A stretch of 64,000 bases of DNA from positions 1 to 64,000 of the forward strand of contig JAULBX010021077.1 in assembly GCA_032358255.1 (NCBI GenBank), read 5' to 3'. This stretch comes from Heterotrichella gracilis. Lineage: Eukaryota; Sar; Xanthophyceae; Tribonematales; Xanthonemataceae. The position numbers and the translations under genes were made by a program. The notes under the pieces were generated by a model. The model was given only the letters and a program-made list of their open reading frames with translations, was not told where the DNA came from and did not search any database. Below, one piece after another: positions 24,561-37,200 of this stretch. Each line of letters opens with the position of its first letter. Positions within the stretch are counted from its first letter, which is position 1.

Positions 24561-25589
24561 TGGCTGCAGCCTCAGCCCCCACCAGCAGCTGACCATCCTC
24601 ATCCAGCATCCCCGCACACATGCTGCCACCAGGGCGGCTGGCCTTGCCTGCAGTGGGTGGGCGAGGGTGCACATGCGGTCAGTGGTTGGGGGGGGGTATG
24701 GGGGTGGGATCCGCGGTTAGGGTTTAGGGTTTAGGTTTAATCTTAAAGGTCACCAAGCCAGCAATGCGCATCAGGGCAGCTGCAAGCATGGCTTTTGTAA
24801 CCAAGGCCTCGCAAGGTGCGATACTTATTTTTAACATTCAACTTATTTGCAGGCAACACTGCACATCCCCAACTAGCATCCCCGTGGCTGGACTTTGTTT
24901 GAAGCACTGGGCAAGTGGGGAGGGGGAATGAGGAAATACAGCCAAGGAAATTGCTTTTATGAAGGCAAGCCATGTTTTATGTGATGTCATTTTCACATTT
25001 CTTATCATGCTGTAGGAGGGTTGCAAAATCCGTGCAGCATTGCATCTTAATTAACACAATCACCCACTTGGAGAATCTTCACCCCCGCCACCACCGCCAC
25101 CACCGCCACCACTTCCCGCTGTGGGTACACCCCCCACCGCTGCCCCTGTGCTTGAGCGCCCCCCACTGCCTGTCAGACCTCCCACCGCAGACCCCACCGC
25201 ACGCACGCCATGGGGCACTGCGGCCGCGGTCGACATGTGGGTGGTGGCGGTGGGTGGGGGGTGCTGGTGGGTGGCGGGTGGCGGTGGCTGCAAGGGGGCT
25301 GGTGCGCTAAGGGTGCCTATGGCTGCTTCAGAGACGGGGTCTAGGCCACACATGCCCACATCCAGGTGCTTGGGGGTCCTGGGGTGTGGGGTGTGGGGGA
25401 TTAAGGGTTTTGAAAGGGAGCTGTTGAGTGATTAACATTGATGGTACGTGGGAAAATGGGCTTGGGGGTTATGTGTATCTGCTGGAATTTCCCACTGCTT
25501 TGCTTGATGTAAAATGTACGCTCACTTTCTATCAGGTGAAGAGGAATTCAGGCGGATTTTTCAGTAAAAGTCTATGCATGCATAAATAA

Positions 25590-28500
25590 TTATTTAAGCT
25601 TCTTGAAGAAGCACACACCCCCACGCACCCACCTGGCCTCCCTCAGAGCCCCTTCCAGCACCGCCCCCGCCTCAGACCCTAGAGGGTTTCCAGCCGCCAC
25701 CACCTGGCGCAGACGACCGCCACCCGCAACAAGCTGGGCCAGGGCAGGGAGCGCCTGGAGGAGGGGAATTACAGTTAGGTGATTGTAAGGGGGAGCACCG
25801 GTGTGGCGGAGGTGAAGGTGGATGGGTGGGTGGGAGATGCGGAAAACCTTGCCCTGGGGGGATTGTTTCAGAGTGTGCCAAGATATTCTTGACATGTAAA
25901 CAGCGGCGGTCGTGGCAGTATGTATCGCTGCACATACATCTCAATGCATGCACTAGCATGATGCCCACCGCTCATGCAATGCAAGTACCATGACCAACCC
26001 CCGCCCCCCACTCTCCACATCTGGCCATGCCTGGTTCCCGGTTAGGTCCAGCCACACCACCCCCTAGTTGAGCCCCTCCCCATAACCGCATGATGCTCAT
26101 TGTACAAAGACTACAAGGACTGAGTACACATGCCATGGCAATGCAACGTAATCCACATGTACGACCCCCCGCCACCCCAAACCACCTTTGACCCCGCCCC
26201 ATCCCCATTCCCCACCTCTGGCCCCGCCTGGTTCCCGCTAATGTCCAGTACCACCAGCGCCTGGTTGAGGCGCAGCGCCTCGCACAGCCGTGCCACCCCC
26301 TCGCCACCACACCGGTTCAGGCCCCTGCAGGGGGGGGGGGCGGGTCCGGGGGTGGGTGGGTGGGTGGGTGGGTGGGTGGACACAGGGGTGGGGTGGCGGT
26401 CACACACGCGGGGGGCGATGCGAGATTCCACACGCATTTGTATGCATTTAATTTGGACAATAGCCCGCTGCAGGTGCGCTACAATGCAGCAGGTTGGCAT
26501 ACAAGTGGTTCAGAAGCTTGCTGATAATGCATGATGGGCTAAAATGAGGTGATGTGAGGCATTTGCAGCCTGGAAACGGCACAATCGTAGTGATATTCGC
26601 AGAGTGCAGATAGTCCATAGAGATCTTGGCAAAGCCTGTAAAATACTTTCGCAGAACTGAATGATCATAATATGATATTATCCCGTCCAGCACGGCAATG
26701 GCAATGCCAGCAATTTGAGGGTTTCTAGGGATTTGTCCTGCACAACCTAGGGTTTAGGGTTTGGCCACGTACATGTGCAAAGAAGTGAGTGTGATGTTTC
26801 CCGCCAGCGCGTGTGCCAAGTGAGCTGCCCCATCAGGTCCAACCTGCAGGCAGTGAGGCGCAGATGTGGTAGATTAGGGGGCAATTGGGCCCACGGATTT
26901 GGGTTAAGGTTTGCTACTGCGTGCATCTGGCAGTCAAGCCCCTCGTTCCCAACCCAACGCATTTACAGCATGCTGCAGCCGTAGGGTTTCAATTGGTTTA
27001 TGGTTCCCAATATTTCCAGGGATTTCCTCCCTCCCCACCTGGTTGTCTGTGATGTTGAGCATGGCCAGTGCAGGGTGTTGCTGCAGCAGCTTGGCCAGGG
27101 CACCAGCGCCTCGATCGCCCACCTGAAATTACAACCAAAAATGTCATTTTGTGGAAAAATAAGACAAAGGAAGAAAAAGAAGAAAAATCTTGAAGAAAAA
27201 ACTGACAGCACGTAAGTGCCAGCCCCTTATTCACTGCCTTGCCTGTCTATTCTCCCTATTTTCCCTTGTGCATCTGTTGCTCAAGTTCACCCTAGCATGC
27301 ATTGCTTTAGCCTGAATCCTTCCACTTCATCTGTGCTGCAGATGCTGGCTGCAGCAATTACAACAATCAATGATCCATCTAGATGGTGACCTTCAGCAAA
27401 TTTGCCTCACAATTTTCATCTTGCCTCACAATCCCCATCTACCCCATCTCACCGGCCCCACCTTGTTGTGCCTTAGATCCAGGCTGGTCAGGCCAGTGGC
27501 AGCACCTAATCCCGCCACCAGCTGCCCCAGCCTGTCGTCATCGATCAGGTTGTTGGCCAATCGCAGGCTTGACAGCTGGCAGGTGAGGCGCTGCATGATG
27601 CGGGTGAGCGCCGCGGCATCCGCCGCGCGCATTCCAAAGCGGAGGGGGTCATAGTCGGCGGCCCCCACGGCGGCGTCAGCGAATGTGAGGGACAGGGACT
27701 GGAGCCTGTGGGTGGGGTTTGGGGAGTGGGTTTGATGACGCACGTGGGGTGGGTAGGGTAGGCGGTGGGGGTGAGTAACCCAGGGGAGGTGCGTGTGCTG
27801 GGGGCATGGTGCGGGTGAGCATTTAGAGACTTAATTAAATTTGGCAAATCTGCTAGTGATGAATTGTTGTGACCCAGCTAAACCCTAAACCCTAAAGCCA
27901 TAAAGCCAATTAACCCCCACCTTGTGAGCGGGTCCAGCACTGAGTAGAGGTCCACCCTCCCCGGCACCTGGGTTGCATCCAGGCGGGTGACGTGCGCCTT
28001 GCAGAGAGCCAGCAGGGCCCGCAGGGAGATGGTGTTGGTGGGGCTGTGGGGGTCGTACCTGCAGCGGGGGGGTTCATGTTTATGTTTATGTTTCATACCG
28101 TCCGTGGCTATCAAGGTTTGGTGGTCAAAAATTGGCTGTCAGGGATATATGGGTTGGGTGCACATGCCGGGGAGTGCAAAGTCCATTTTCAATGCGTTCC
28201 TTACCTCTGCAGGCAGTCCTGTAGGTGCTGTTCAAAGAAGAGCTGTTTCCATGCGGTCTCCTTCTGGGATACAATGGATCCCCACTTTGCCTTCGTCCTC
28301 CGCTTCCAATACTCTCCATCAGGAATTTGCTGCATACACACAGAGAGTTTAACCTTCTTGCAAAAAACGTTATTGATACTGAGTTCGCCCAACTGACGAA
28401 GATTGCAGACTAGACCTGTTGTGGTCAGTCCAGTGGGTATTGGTTTCAGGCCTTATCCATGCATGGTGCTATATTCACTGTGGCAACAGCTTATGGCCCA

Positions 28501-28689
28501 AGTGTGCAGCTATATATCTCCTGTTGTTTTCTAAATAAGGTAATGCTGTGTGAAGCGTACCTGGGCAGCAATATCAAGGGGAATCTCAAGGCTCAAGACA
28601 CCATACAAGAGACTCTTCTGCTGTTCATCGAGGCCATTCAGGCTCGGACTCCTCTCAAAGTGTTTTGCAACCACCTGGGTGCTCAACGC
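25590..28689 (-). CDS. DRC5: Dynein regulatory complex subunit 5 (TCTE1/FAP155-like), 5' end not located
   Basis: Exons in transcript order: 28561-28689, 28205-28329, 27921-28058, 27462-27705, 27039-27122, 26773-26843, 26216-26324, 25590-25754; phases match; 354 residues of the C-terminal part; stop TAA. An N-terminal block (DEQQKSLLYGVLSLEIPLDI; EYWKRR..W; AWKQLFFEQHLQDCL) parallels the pre-LRR region of TCTE1, which has the same YW...WKRMFFERHLE layout. Then leucine-rich repeats follow: LSSLRLANNLIDDDRLGQLV, LTSLDLRHNKVGDRGAGALA, LAMLNITDNQVGPDGAAHLA, LHMGLNRCGGEGVARL, LVVLDISGNQAGPE. DRC5 is an axonemal nexin-link component needed for normal flagellar beating, so its presence implies a flagellate. 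The first exon lies somewhere in 28690-30515. Other ribonuclease-inhibitor-type LRR proteins are the main alternative. Confidence 0.8.
26003..26080 (-). repeat. Echo of DRC5 LRR exon 3' end
   Basis: A degenerate direct copy of 26200-26280 (end of the seventh exon in this model and its donor), placed downstream in the last intron. Confidence 0.7.
26331..26381 (+). other. G-run/GGGT repeat, potential G-quadruplex
   Basis: Ten or more consecutive G followed by about seven GGGT(G) units on the + strand. On the DRC5 coding strand this is the C-rich tract right before the acceptor of exon 26216-26324. Confidence 0.6.
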
Positions 28690-30515
28690 CTGCAAGCAGA
28701 GCAACAAAGGTGCTTGTAAAGGACCCAGCTTGGGCTTGACTTGGACTTGGATGAACGGTTTCCTGGGGTCATCCAAGTCACCTCCAACAAACTCTCGAGC
28801 TATCTACAACGTGCTCACCTTGAGAGAACCCATTGGATATCACCACAGAGCTTCTGTTATATTATTTGGTGTGGTTGGAATACTTGTTTTGATGTCCACG
28901 CCTTACAATGGCGCTGCCTGAACTTGTTGACCTGTATTCAAGAAGGTCCATTCCAACCCATGCCACAAAGCATGCCACGAAGCCAGCCAACAAATTTGGC
29001 GGATAGGAATAAGGATAGAACCTCTATGTAATTGAGTTTTGGTGTATTGGGTGAACAGCTGGAACCAACGAATAGCAAACACGATTCAGCGGGAAAGACA
29101 GTCCTGACTTGCAAGTTCAAATTGACGGTTCTGCTTCGACCCACTTTGCCCAAGTCCGATCAGCACGGCCAGCCACCGTGGACGGCGATCCTGGGTCCCA
29201 GGCTGGTATGGCACAAAAGCAAACAAGGGTCTTGCCAGCAAACTTGGAACGAAGTGCTCGTGTGTGATAGCTGCATTTTTCTGGCCAGCCCATCGGATGA
29301 CGTCATTACTAAACCCTAACCTGGGGTTTTGATTTGCCACTGACACACCTCAACCGCCGACCTTGTGCACACGCATAATACGCGTGATTCAGCCTCTGTC
29401 GCGCAGAATGCCCCACAACCTGCCAACCTCGGTACCCTGCTGTCGCCAGGACCCCACCAGCCAGCAAGCGTTGCAGATCCACGCCCAGACGCTACCACCC
29501 ACTGGTGTGGCCCTGTCACACCCAACGGTAGCTGAACAGAAAGATAGCTCAGCGAGGACCTTTCTCTCTCCCCAGAACGGCCGTGCACGGCGTTTCCCTA
29601 CTCTATTTGGTGAGCAATACCTTGCGTTTGCGACCTGCAAGGCTGCGACGTGCTCCAAATGTCCATTCATTTGCTGGGCGTTACAAACCCCATTGCTGCA
29701 TGTGCATTCGCATGGGGAACGGGAATGGCCCACTGCGTTGGGACCTCGCCTTGCACCCACTCCGTATCTTTTATTGTGTTTTGTTATAATGGGTTGTTCT
29801 GCAGGTGTACGGTGGGCAAGATTCGGGGGACGAGGCATAGTGGGTTACACAACCCCATTTACAGTTGGTGACCCCACCCCCCCAACAGCGCTTGTAAGGT
29901 GGCCAACCAGCAACATGCACAAAACACAGGTGAGTGCAACATAAACCACTACTGGTATCGTCTCCCAATACCACTGCGTTTTTGCGAAGGTGTGACGCAG
30001 TTGGAAATAAACCAATCTCGAGGGTGGGAGTGCCCTCCGGTTGTCACTGCCTATTGTGCACCCTACCTTGTCCCCTGGGTCTGCATGGTTCACAGTATGG
30101 CCAGCGTTGGGAAGCAGGATGCATCTTCCCCTCAAAACGCGTCGTTTGTCCCAACAAACCACTGTCCTGCTGCCACTACGCATCCGCTCACCAGCACAGA
30201 CACGATTAGTAACCACCTACATGCAAGTAGGGCTGGTCTGTACCAGCCCACAACCCTGTTTCATGCGCCTTGCACCCAACATCGCCCACCTTGCAATTCC
30301 TCCACTCTGCACACGCCTCACACCCCTGGGCACCACCGAAACACATCAAACCCTCTTGTCATAACCTAATTAACCACTTGGTCATCACCCACTGCTGCCC
30401 ACCAGCCACCCAGCCTCTCCTGCACCCCTTGCAGGCACACTAACCATACCATGAGCAGCCATCACCACTTACCAGCCTAAAAACACCCACCACCAGCCAC
30501 ACCCACCCACCAGCC
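28690..30515. other. Divergent intergenic region
   Basis: About 1.8 kb between the first located DRC5 exon (-) and the start of the PC-esterase gene (+). It should hold the missing DRC5 5' exon and both promoters. No candidate first exon with a phase-0 donor and DRC5-like sequence was convincing. Confidence 0.35.
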
Positions 30516-32747
30516 ATGGCCTGGGCACGGCCACAGCCCACCCCCTTCACAGCAGCCCTCGCCACCCTCCTCCTCCTCCACACCACCCTCCTCACCACCC
30601 CCTGCACAGCCACCACCAGCCGGAAGTTCTACCAAACAGTCTCCCATGTACTGGTCAAAGACTCCGCAGCCTCCTCTACAGAGGTGGAAGTCACAGTCAC
30701 CCAATCTAGCTCGTCCGAAGGGAGCTCCAGCAGCAAAAAGCAGTACAAAAGCGAGGAGGAGACAGGGTCACCCAGCCTCAGCACACATGACGCCGCCTGC
30801 CCCTTCGACTACCCTCCCATCACCCTAGAGGACATCCGCAACGGCACCAAACCCTACATCCTGGGCGGCTCCCGGCCGGGCTGCGTCAATTGCAACGCAG
30901 AGAACTCTGAGTGGGCGGACTTCTGCCAGTTCAAAATCAGCCAAGAACACGTCTGCCCGGCCGAGAAACAGGCCTCGCTGCTAGCCTTCCTCTTGGAAAA
31001 TGGCTACGAGCAGCACCTCACGTTGTCGCCATGTGACCTGTGGCAGCACATTCGGGGGCGCACGCTGTGGCTTGCTGGGGATAGCCAGATGAAGGATTTC
31101 TGGAAGGCCACCGCGTGCTTCATGTACGAGTTCTGGGACCTGCAGGTAGGAGAAACCCTAAACTCCACGCAAGGGTAGCAGGAGGGTCAGTACCTAAGTA
31201 GGGGAGGCAGTGCACAGCAGTGTGATGTTCAGGGTTGGGGCAATGCTGGCATGAGGTGGGTGCATATGGTAGGGGAGATAGTGCATTGTAGGGCAGTGCG
31301 TATGGTATGGGAACTCCCAGTGGACAGGAGCGCACTGCCTTGTTTTCCTGGCAAGCTACCTCCTCGCACCCAACGTGCCTGATCACGAACAGGCTGCTAC
31401 ATACTAGGCAGTACTCGTTCCAACGAAGACATTCAAATAAGCAGCGCCAAGCGATTTGATTTTGGCCCTGTTAACCGTTTATTCATCCGGCTGCTAAATT
31501 TAGTCAATAAAGCATTCATTCATGAATGTAAGAATGTCCAGTTCCTTATCCCTTTTATATGTGGGACCTGCAGATCTACAAGCCCGTGGTGGATGACAAG
31601 CTCAACTACCTCATGCGCAACGGCACCTTCCCCATGTGCGTGCACCTGCCGGAGGGCACCCGCATCTGCTACATGCGCTTCAACCACGGCCAAACCTTTG
31701 TTGAGAAGGTGCTGCCCAACTTCCATAAGGTCGGGCGCCCCGCCAGCGACTTTTTGGTGTTCAACTATGGGCTGCACCACTACGAGAACTACAAGGAGGT
31801 GCGGGAATAGTGTGGATGAATAGCCTTGATAACTGCATTGTGGGTAGCTGATGCCATGCATCCCAGCATTTTTGTCAGCATTTTGTCGATTTTTGTAAGG
31901 TTAAGCGGCCCCCCAGCGACTTCCTTGTATTCAACTATGGGCTGCACCACTACGAGAACTACAAGGAGGTGCGGGAATTGTGTAGTTACTTCGGCTAGAT
32001 AAATGCATTCCGGAATTTGGTAGCTACAAACTTGCATCCCAGCATTTTAGTCAGCAGACTTTGATTCCGGTCAATGGGTCTCAGCAGTGCATCCCGGTCA
32101 GCCATGAGCAAGCATGCGCTACTCAATCCTGTCTGGCACCCCGTCTCTTTGTAACTAATTGCCCTCGTTCTTCTCGTCCCCAGGTGCTGGAGTACTTTGC
32201 CGACGAGTATTCCAAGGCCCTCTTCACGCCGTACCTCATCTGGAAGGACACCCCCCCACAGCACTTCAACCTGAGCACCGAGGGCAACTACGTGGCGGGC
32301 GCGCAGCCGCCCTTCACATGCGCCCCCATCGGCCACGTGGCGCGGGTCAACGGTGGACCCCTGGTGAACGGGCGCTGGGCGCGGGAGGGCCAGAAGACCG
32401 TGGTGGAGGGCGGGTGGCGCAACAAGGTGGCCAAACCCTTGATGGAAACCCTAACCGTGCCGGTGGTCCAAGGGTGGAACGATACGGTCCCGCTGTGGGA
32501 GTACCACAGGGACAATGGCAAGGGATACGAGTGCACGCATTACTGCCACCCCTCGGGCCCGCAGCTGTGGATCAAGAGCCTGATGGACGTGCTGGTGGAG
32601 CGTCGGGGCGAGATCTGGACGCACTACAAGCTGGGCAAGGCGCTGTACAAGACCGCGCGGCGGTGGCCCCAGCAGTCGCTGCACGTGGACACTGAAGAGG
32701 AGATGGCGGCCAAGCGGCTGAGCTGGAACGACACCCTACAACCCTAG
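30516..32747 (+). CDS. Secreted PC-esterase/TBL-like putative glycan O-acyltransferase
   Basis: Exons 30516-31145, 31574-31798, 32184-32747, all phase 0; 472 residues; stop TAG. Residues 1-33 form a signal peptide or signal anchor (LATLLLLHTTLLTT). A Ser-rich stem (40-85) follows, then the globular domain. This carries a GDSL-type motif LAGDSQMKDFW at about residue 190, and near the C-terminus a TBL/PC-esterase-like second motif CTHYCHPSGPQLW in place of the usual DCxHWCxPGxPDxW. The serine of GDS and the histidine of the second motif are the expected catalytic residues. Plant TBL relatives acetylate wall polysaccharides in the Golgi. By analogy this enzyme may modify wall or secreted glycans, but the substrate is unknown. 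The position usually held by Asp of DxxH is Glu here (ECTH). Confidence 0.78.
31900..31981 (+). repeat. Echo of PC-esterase exon 2 3' end
   Basis: Near-identical direct copy of 31727-31806, including GGGCTGCACCACTACGAGAA and the donor GAG/GTGCGGGAA. It lies 100 nt into the intron. The following about 60 nt also recur (TGCATCCCAGCATTTT). Confidence 0.9.
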
Positions 32748-34246
32748 GCGGGGTGCAGCCCCGCATCCGCCGCACAAGCGGGGCATGTGTGCTTGTGGGC
32801 CTGCGGCTTGCATCACAGGTGGATGGCTTGGTGGACATGTAGCGTTGCGCAGGTTGTTGCAGTAGTGGGTAGCGCGCAGGGTGGGGCAGCACATGCGTCC
32901 ATGGAAGGTTGCCTCAACCAGGGGGACTCACACACCCCCTGGTGCGCCTCAGCAGCAGTGAGTGCTTTTTTTTTATACATCTTTTTGCTATTTTTGAGTT
33001 TGATGTTACAGTACCCATGACAACTTGACTATGCTAGATTGACCACCGCCTCGAAACTGCCACATTTGACCACTTGGGGGGTTTCCCCAGGTCTGTTTCC
33101 ATACCTGACATCCCCATACCCAAACCTGACTCTTACTAGGTAGGTATACTACAGTAATAATGTTGACATGTGACGTGTGACCACCATTTTTTTTTTGGGA
33201 GTTTGGCATGTAGTGTGGTGCGTCCCCTTTTCTATAGATGTTCAGCCCAGATTAGCCGCTGGGGCCCAGTGTGCAATTTGGTGGATTGCAAAGCACCGGA
33301 ATGTGCCGGCAAATACCTTTGACTAGTGGATCAGTGTGATGATTAGGGATGACTGACACCCTGGCTCTGGTTACCGGTACCGTACACGTTTGCTAGTTAG
33401 TCCCTGCATGCGCTTTGACCACCCAGCGTCAAGCTTTGTCATGTACCAGCCTAGGCCTGGGATGAATCATCCGCTTTGACTGATGTCAGTCGACAGTTTG
33501 TTCAAGATTATACTGCCAATTTGTCGCCAGTATAATGTTATTCTGATCTCGAGTTTCACAGGTTCAGTGACCATCACGCCATTGGCGCTGCGCAGATTTC
33601 ATTGTTCACTGGATTGCAATGAACCCTGGATTGCCTGGACCAGGCAACTTAACACATGGACCATAAGTTATGGCCCAGCGCTGTAACACCTAGACGGTAT
33701 ACTCCGTCAAATGCATTATCGATAGCTTGCGGAATAATTGCCAGTTACCGTATTTTACGCATATTGTGTCATGTGGCTGCAGCACATTTGACAAGCATGT
33801 CAATAGTATTGTCATGTCAACACTAACTCAAATTTGCCACTTGAAGTAAATTTTGCAGTGCAAAATTCTATTTTGGTCTGGCCCAGGGCTTGCCTGGCAG
33901 TGGCCCACTGAACGCGAGCATGGCACCTCATTAATCACTGATGATCCGCAAACTCACTCAGAAATCAGGTTTCTGCCAATTTGCCAAGCCCTTCTGCCGC
34001 AGTGCCCAATGCTGTCTATGCACTGGTGGGTAATAGCGTATCTGCTTCACTGAGACATATACGTGCATTGGCCATCACGGGACATTCCTATCCTAAAAAG
34101 GCAACATTGCAAACCCAGTCAGCCACTGCTCATAAAACATTGCACGGCGATGGCATGGCTCCGCTTCCCAAGAGACGGACTCTGAGAAAAACAGCAGCCA
34201 TTGGCCTGGTCACAATGTTCCTGGCCCCCCCACTCCCCAGCCAGGC
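32748..34246. other. Convergent intergenic region, no gene recognised
   Basis: About 1.5 kb between two convergent genes; presumably both 3' UTRs. A TGTAA occurs near 33680. No coding sequence was supported. Confidence 0.4.
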
Positions 34247-37200
34247 TCATCGTCGCCTGCCCTTGCCCCCTCCCCGCTTGCCGCTGCGCGCCCCGCCCGA
34301 CCCCCGCTTGCGCTTGGTCCCCCTGGCGCTGCCGCTGCCACCGTGTGCCCCACTGGCCACCCCTGCCCCTGCGCGGTATGCGGCCTGGCCTCGCAGCTTG
34401 GTGCCATCAGGGCACACAAACACCTGCACAGGTAGTGAATGGGTTGAGATATTAAATAGGTTTATTGAAGTCCTAGTCCTAAGGAATTCCAGCGCGGTAT
34501 GCGGCCTGGCCTCGCAGCTTGGTGCCATCAGGGCACACAAACACCTGCGCCAAGAATGGATGAGATTAAATTATCATGGATTGTAATTGGAGTCCGGATT
34601 GGCTGCTCACGCAATCTCCGGAGCTTGGTCCCATCAAGGCACACAAACACCTGCGCCAAGAATAATTGAGAATAAGCCATAAGGTTCAACCAACTGGGTT
34701 GTGGTGCCCTGGTGCGAGCCAGTAACCCCTAACTCCGTCTTTCTGGGAATGGGATACAGGTCCACCACACCCCCTCGGGCGTTGGCCAGTGTGGATCTGT
34801 ATATCACACACCCCCAATGGGGACCTGAATATTATTCCCTTTCTGTTTCAGGGTCCCACACCCTGTTTTTCCCAAAACCAGTGTTCCACTACTGAGCTTC
34901 CTCTGCTTCTCTATGCCAGCAATATACCCCTCACCTTTGCGCCGCACTCGGTGACCCTAAAACCTAACCTAAACCCTAAACCCTAGACTCACCCTGGCGC
35001 CGCACTCGGTGAGCCAGTGCCCAGCCCCGCTGTCCCTCCCCTTGGCGGCCTTACTCCCCTTGGCCCTCACACCCACACCGGGGGTGTCGTCCCCCCTGGC
35101 TGAAGAAGCATGCAGGGCGTGAGCCGCAGATCCCTCCCCAGAAAACTGTTTTTTGTAATCGATGTACACCGGGGTGCCATCCCTGGGATTCCTGCCCCCG
35201 GCCAGGGCCCCCACGGGCACGAAATCTGGGAACCGGTGCCACCAGGGGGGGGCGTCGAATTGCGGGGCGCTTGGGGAGGGGTGAGGATGGGGCGCGGCAG
35301 CCCCCTCCGGTGGGTGTTGTCGGGAGGCGGGTGTGGGGCGAGCGGTGGGTGGTCCTGGATGATCCTGGGGGAGGGAGGGCGTGAAGGGAGGGGTGTCAAC
35401 ACAGGCTGGCGGTGCATATGGTAGAAGAGTGCGCGCCGGCAGGAGCGCCGCTGCTTTAGGTTTGGCATGAACCATTGCCCACCGGTTGCCCCAACAGACT
35501 GGCAGCACCCAATAGCGCGTGATCCACACCGTATCACAGCGAAGCATGACCATTGGTGCCTTGGGCACTGCATTGGGCAGGATGATTGGCGCATGGCATG
35601 CCAACTGCTTCAGCGCCAAATGCTTCACGCAGCGTGCATGGCTTGACCCCAACCATGCTCCCTCACAAGTGATGCATGGACCTCCATGCGCTGCTGTGGG
35701 CAGGGTTGTATTAGGATCCCACTAGGGTTGAGCGCGTGACGTATGTCCTATCTGCACCGGCTCGCTCACGGTATCGCTGTCGCACAGGTCCATGGTTTAC
35801 GGTTTGGTGCAGGGTTTCAATAGGGTTAAACCCTACCTGCGCCGGCTCTGTGTCGCTGTCACACAGGTCAACCACAGCTGCTGCTGCGCTGGGACCAGGC
35901 GGGGCCCCACCCGACGCCTGCACTGGGCGCCAGTGGTCCGATACTGCTGCACCTCGCACTTCATGCTCTGCATGCTGAGCTGCTGCACTGGCCATGTGGC
36001 CATGGGACTTGCCTTGGCCATGCTGTGCATACTGAGGTGGTACGCTGGCCCCACCATACCGCGCCTGCTGGGCCGCTGGGTCCATCCTGGCCATGGCTGC
36101 ATCCCGACACGCTGCGCGCTGCGCATCCCAGGGATCGGTTGCATCTCCATCCCCTGCCCGATGCGCATGCCGGGGATCGGATCCACGTCCTACACCATGG
36201 CCGCCGCGGTGGTCGGTCCTCAGAGGACCATGGCTCTCGTTGCGGTCGGTCCATTGGCGATCATGCTCCTCGCTGTGATCGTTCCTTTGAAGACCGTGAT
36301 CGGCCCTTTGATGGTCCCAATCACCATCCGCCTGCTGATCACACTCCCAGGGATCAGACCTGCCACACTCCCCACCCTGCCTGCCCCTGGGATGGAGATC
36401 CGCAGCAGCTGGCTCACCAGGTCCCTTCCACCAATTCAACCCACGATCGGAGGGACCTGCCGACCGATCCAACCCTCGATCAGAGGGGCCGCCCGCCGAC
36501 CGATCCAACCCTCGATCAGAGGGACCCGCCGATCGATCCAACCCTTGATCAGACCCACTGCCAAGCTCCCAGCAGCCCCCATGCTGCCACGATCGCAGCG
36601 AAAGGGACCCAGACGCACCCCCGTCACCATCTGGGTCAGGCGCACCAGAACCACCACAGTCAGTTTCGTTGTCGGGAGTGGGGAGGGAGGATGGGCCGGG
36701 GTTTGCCAGCCGAGAAAGGGGCTGGTTCTGCGTGGAAGCCTGTGGGTGGTACCAATGGAGGGTGGAGAGGGCGCTTGACGGGGTGTGGTGGGGGTGGATG
36801 GCGGGTGGGGCGGGCGTGGTGGTGGTGGAGGGGTGCTTGGTGGGTTTGCGGTTGAGTAGCGCTTGCAGCATGTTGGATGTGGTGGCTGACGCAGGCTTGG
36901 GCTTGGTGGCTGGCAGGCTAGGAGGATGCTGCACCTGTCAGCAGGGGAGGAAAGGCACTGTTTAGACAGCCGAGCCTATCAGGAGCTCATTGTAAAGTCC
37001 GTTACCAGGTCCATTCAAATTCATCATCTTTGATCATCATAGCAGAATTCGACTTTGAAATTCCTAAACCTTGATAGTTTTATTCTGTTGTATTATTTTG
37101 GACTTCAATTTTGGCAATCGTATCTTGGAGTTTCTATTTTCATCATTGATAGTTTATAGTGTATCACGCTTGGATGGAGGGAAGAAGACTACTGAGAGGA

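Larger units (their letters stand above)
22478..25589. other. Intergenic region with hairpin and CCA repeats
   Basis: About 3.1 kb between the convergent U-box and DRC5 genes. It contains the inverted repeat at 23470-23597, a tandem duplication with CCA microsatellites at 24190-24560, and a Gly/His-coding low-complexity stretch. No gene could be supported. Confidence 0.45.

Noticed and set aside
24204-24674. Minus-strand gene with poly-Gly tail
   Set aside because: The frame is a tandem duplication containing CCA microsatellites, without start context, splice sites or homology.
26761-26772. Later donor at 26769 for the DRC5 LRR exon
   Set aside because: Only the GTACGT donor after 26773 keeps the reading frame into the next repeat (LHM-GLNRCGG).
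29086-29346. First exon of DRC5 from a frame containing DRRPRWLAVLIGL
   Set aside because: The faint resemblance to the TCTE1 N-terminus is not enough, and the nearest donor is in the wrong phase for the exon at 28689.
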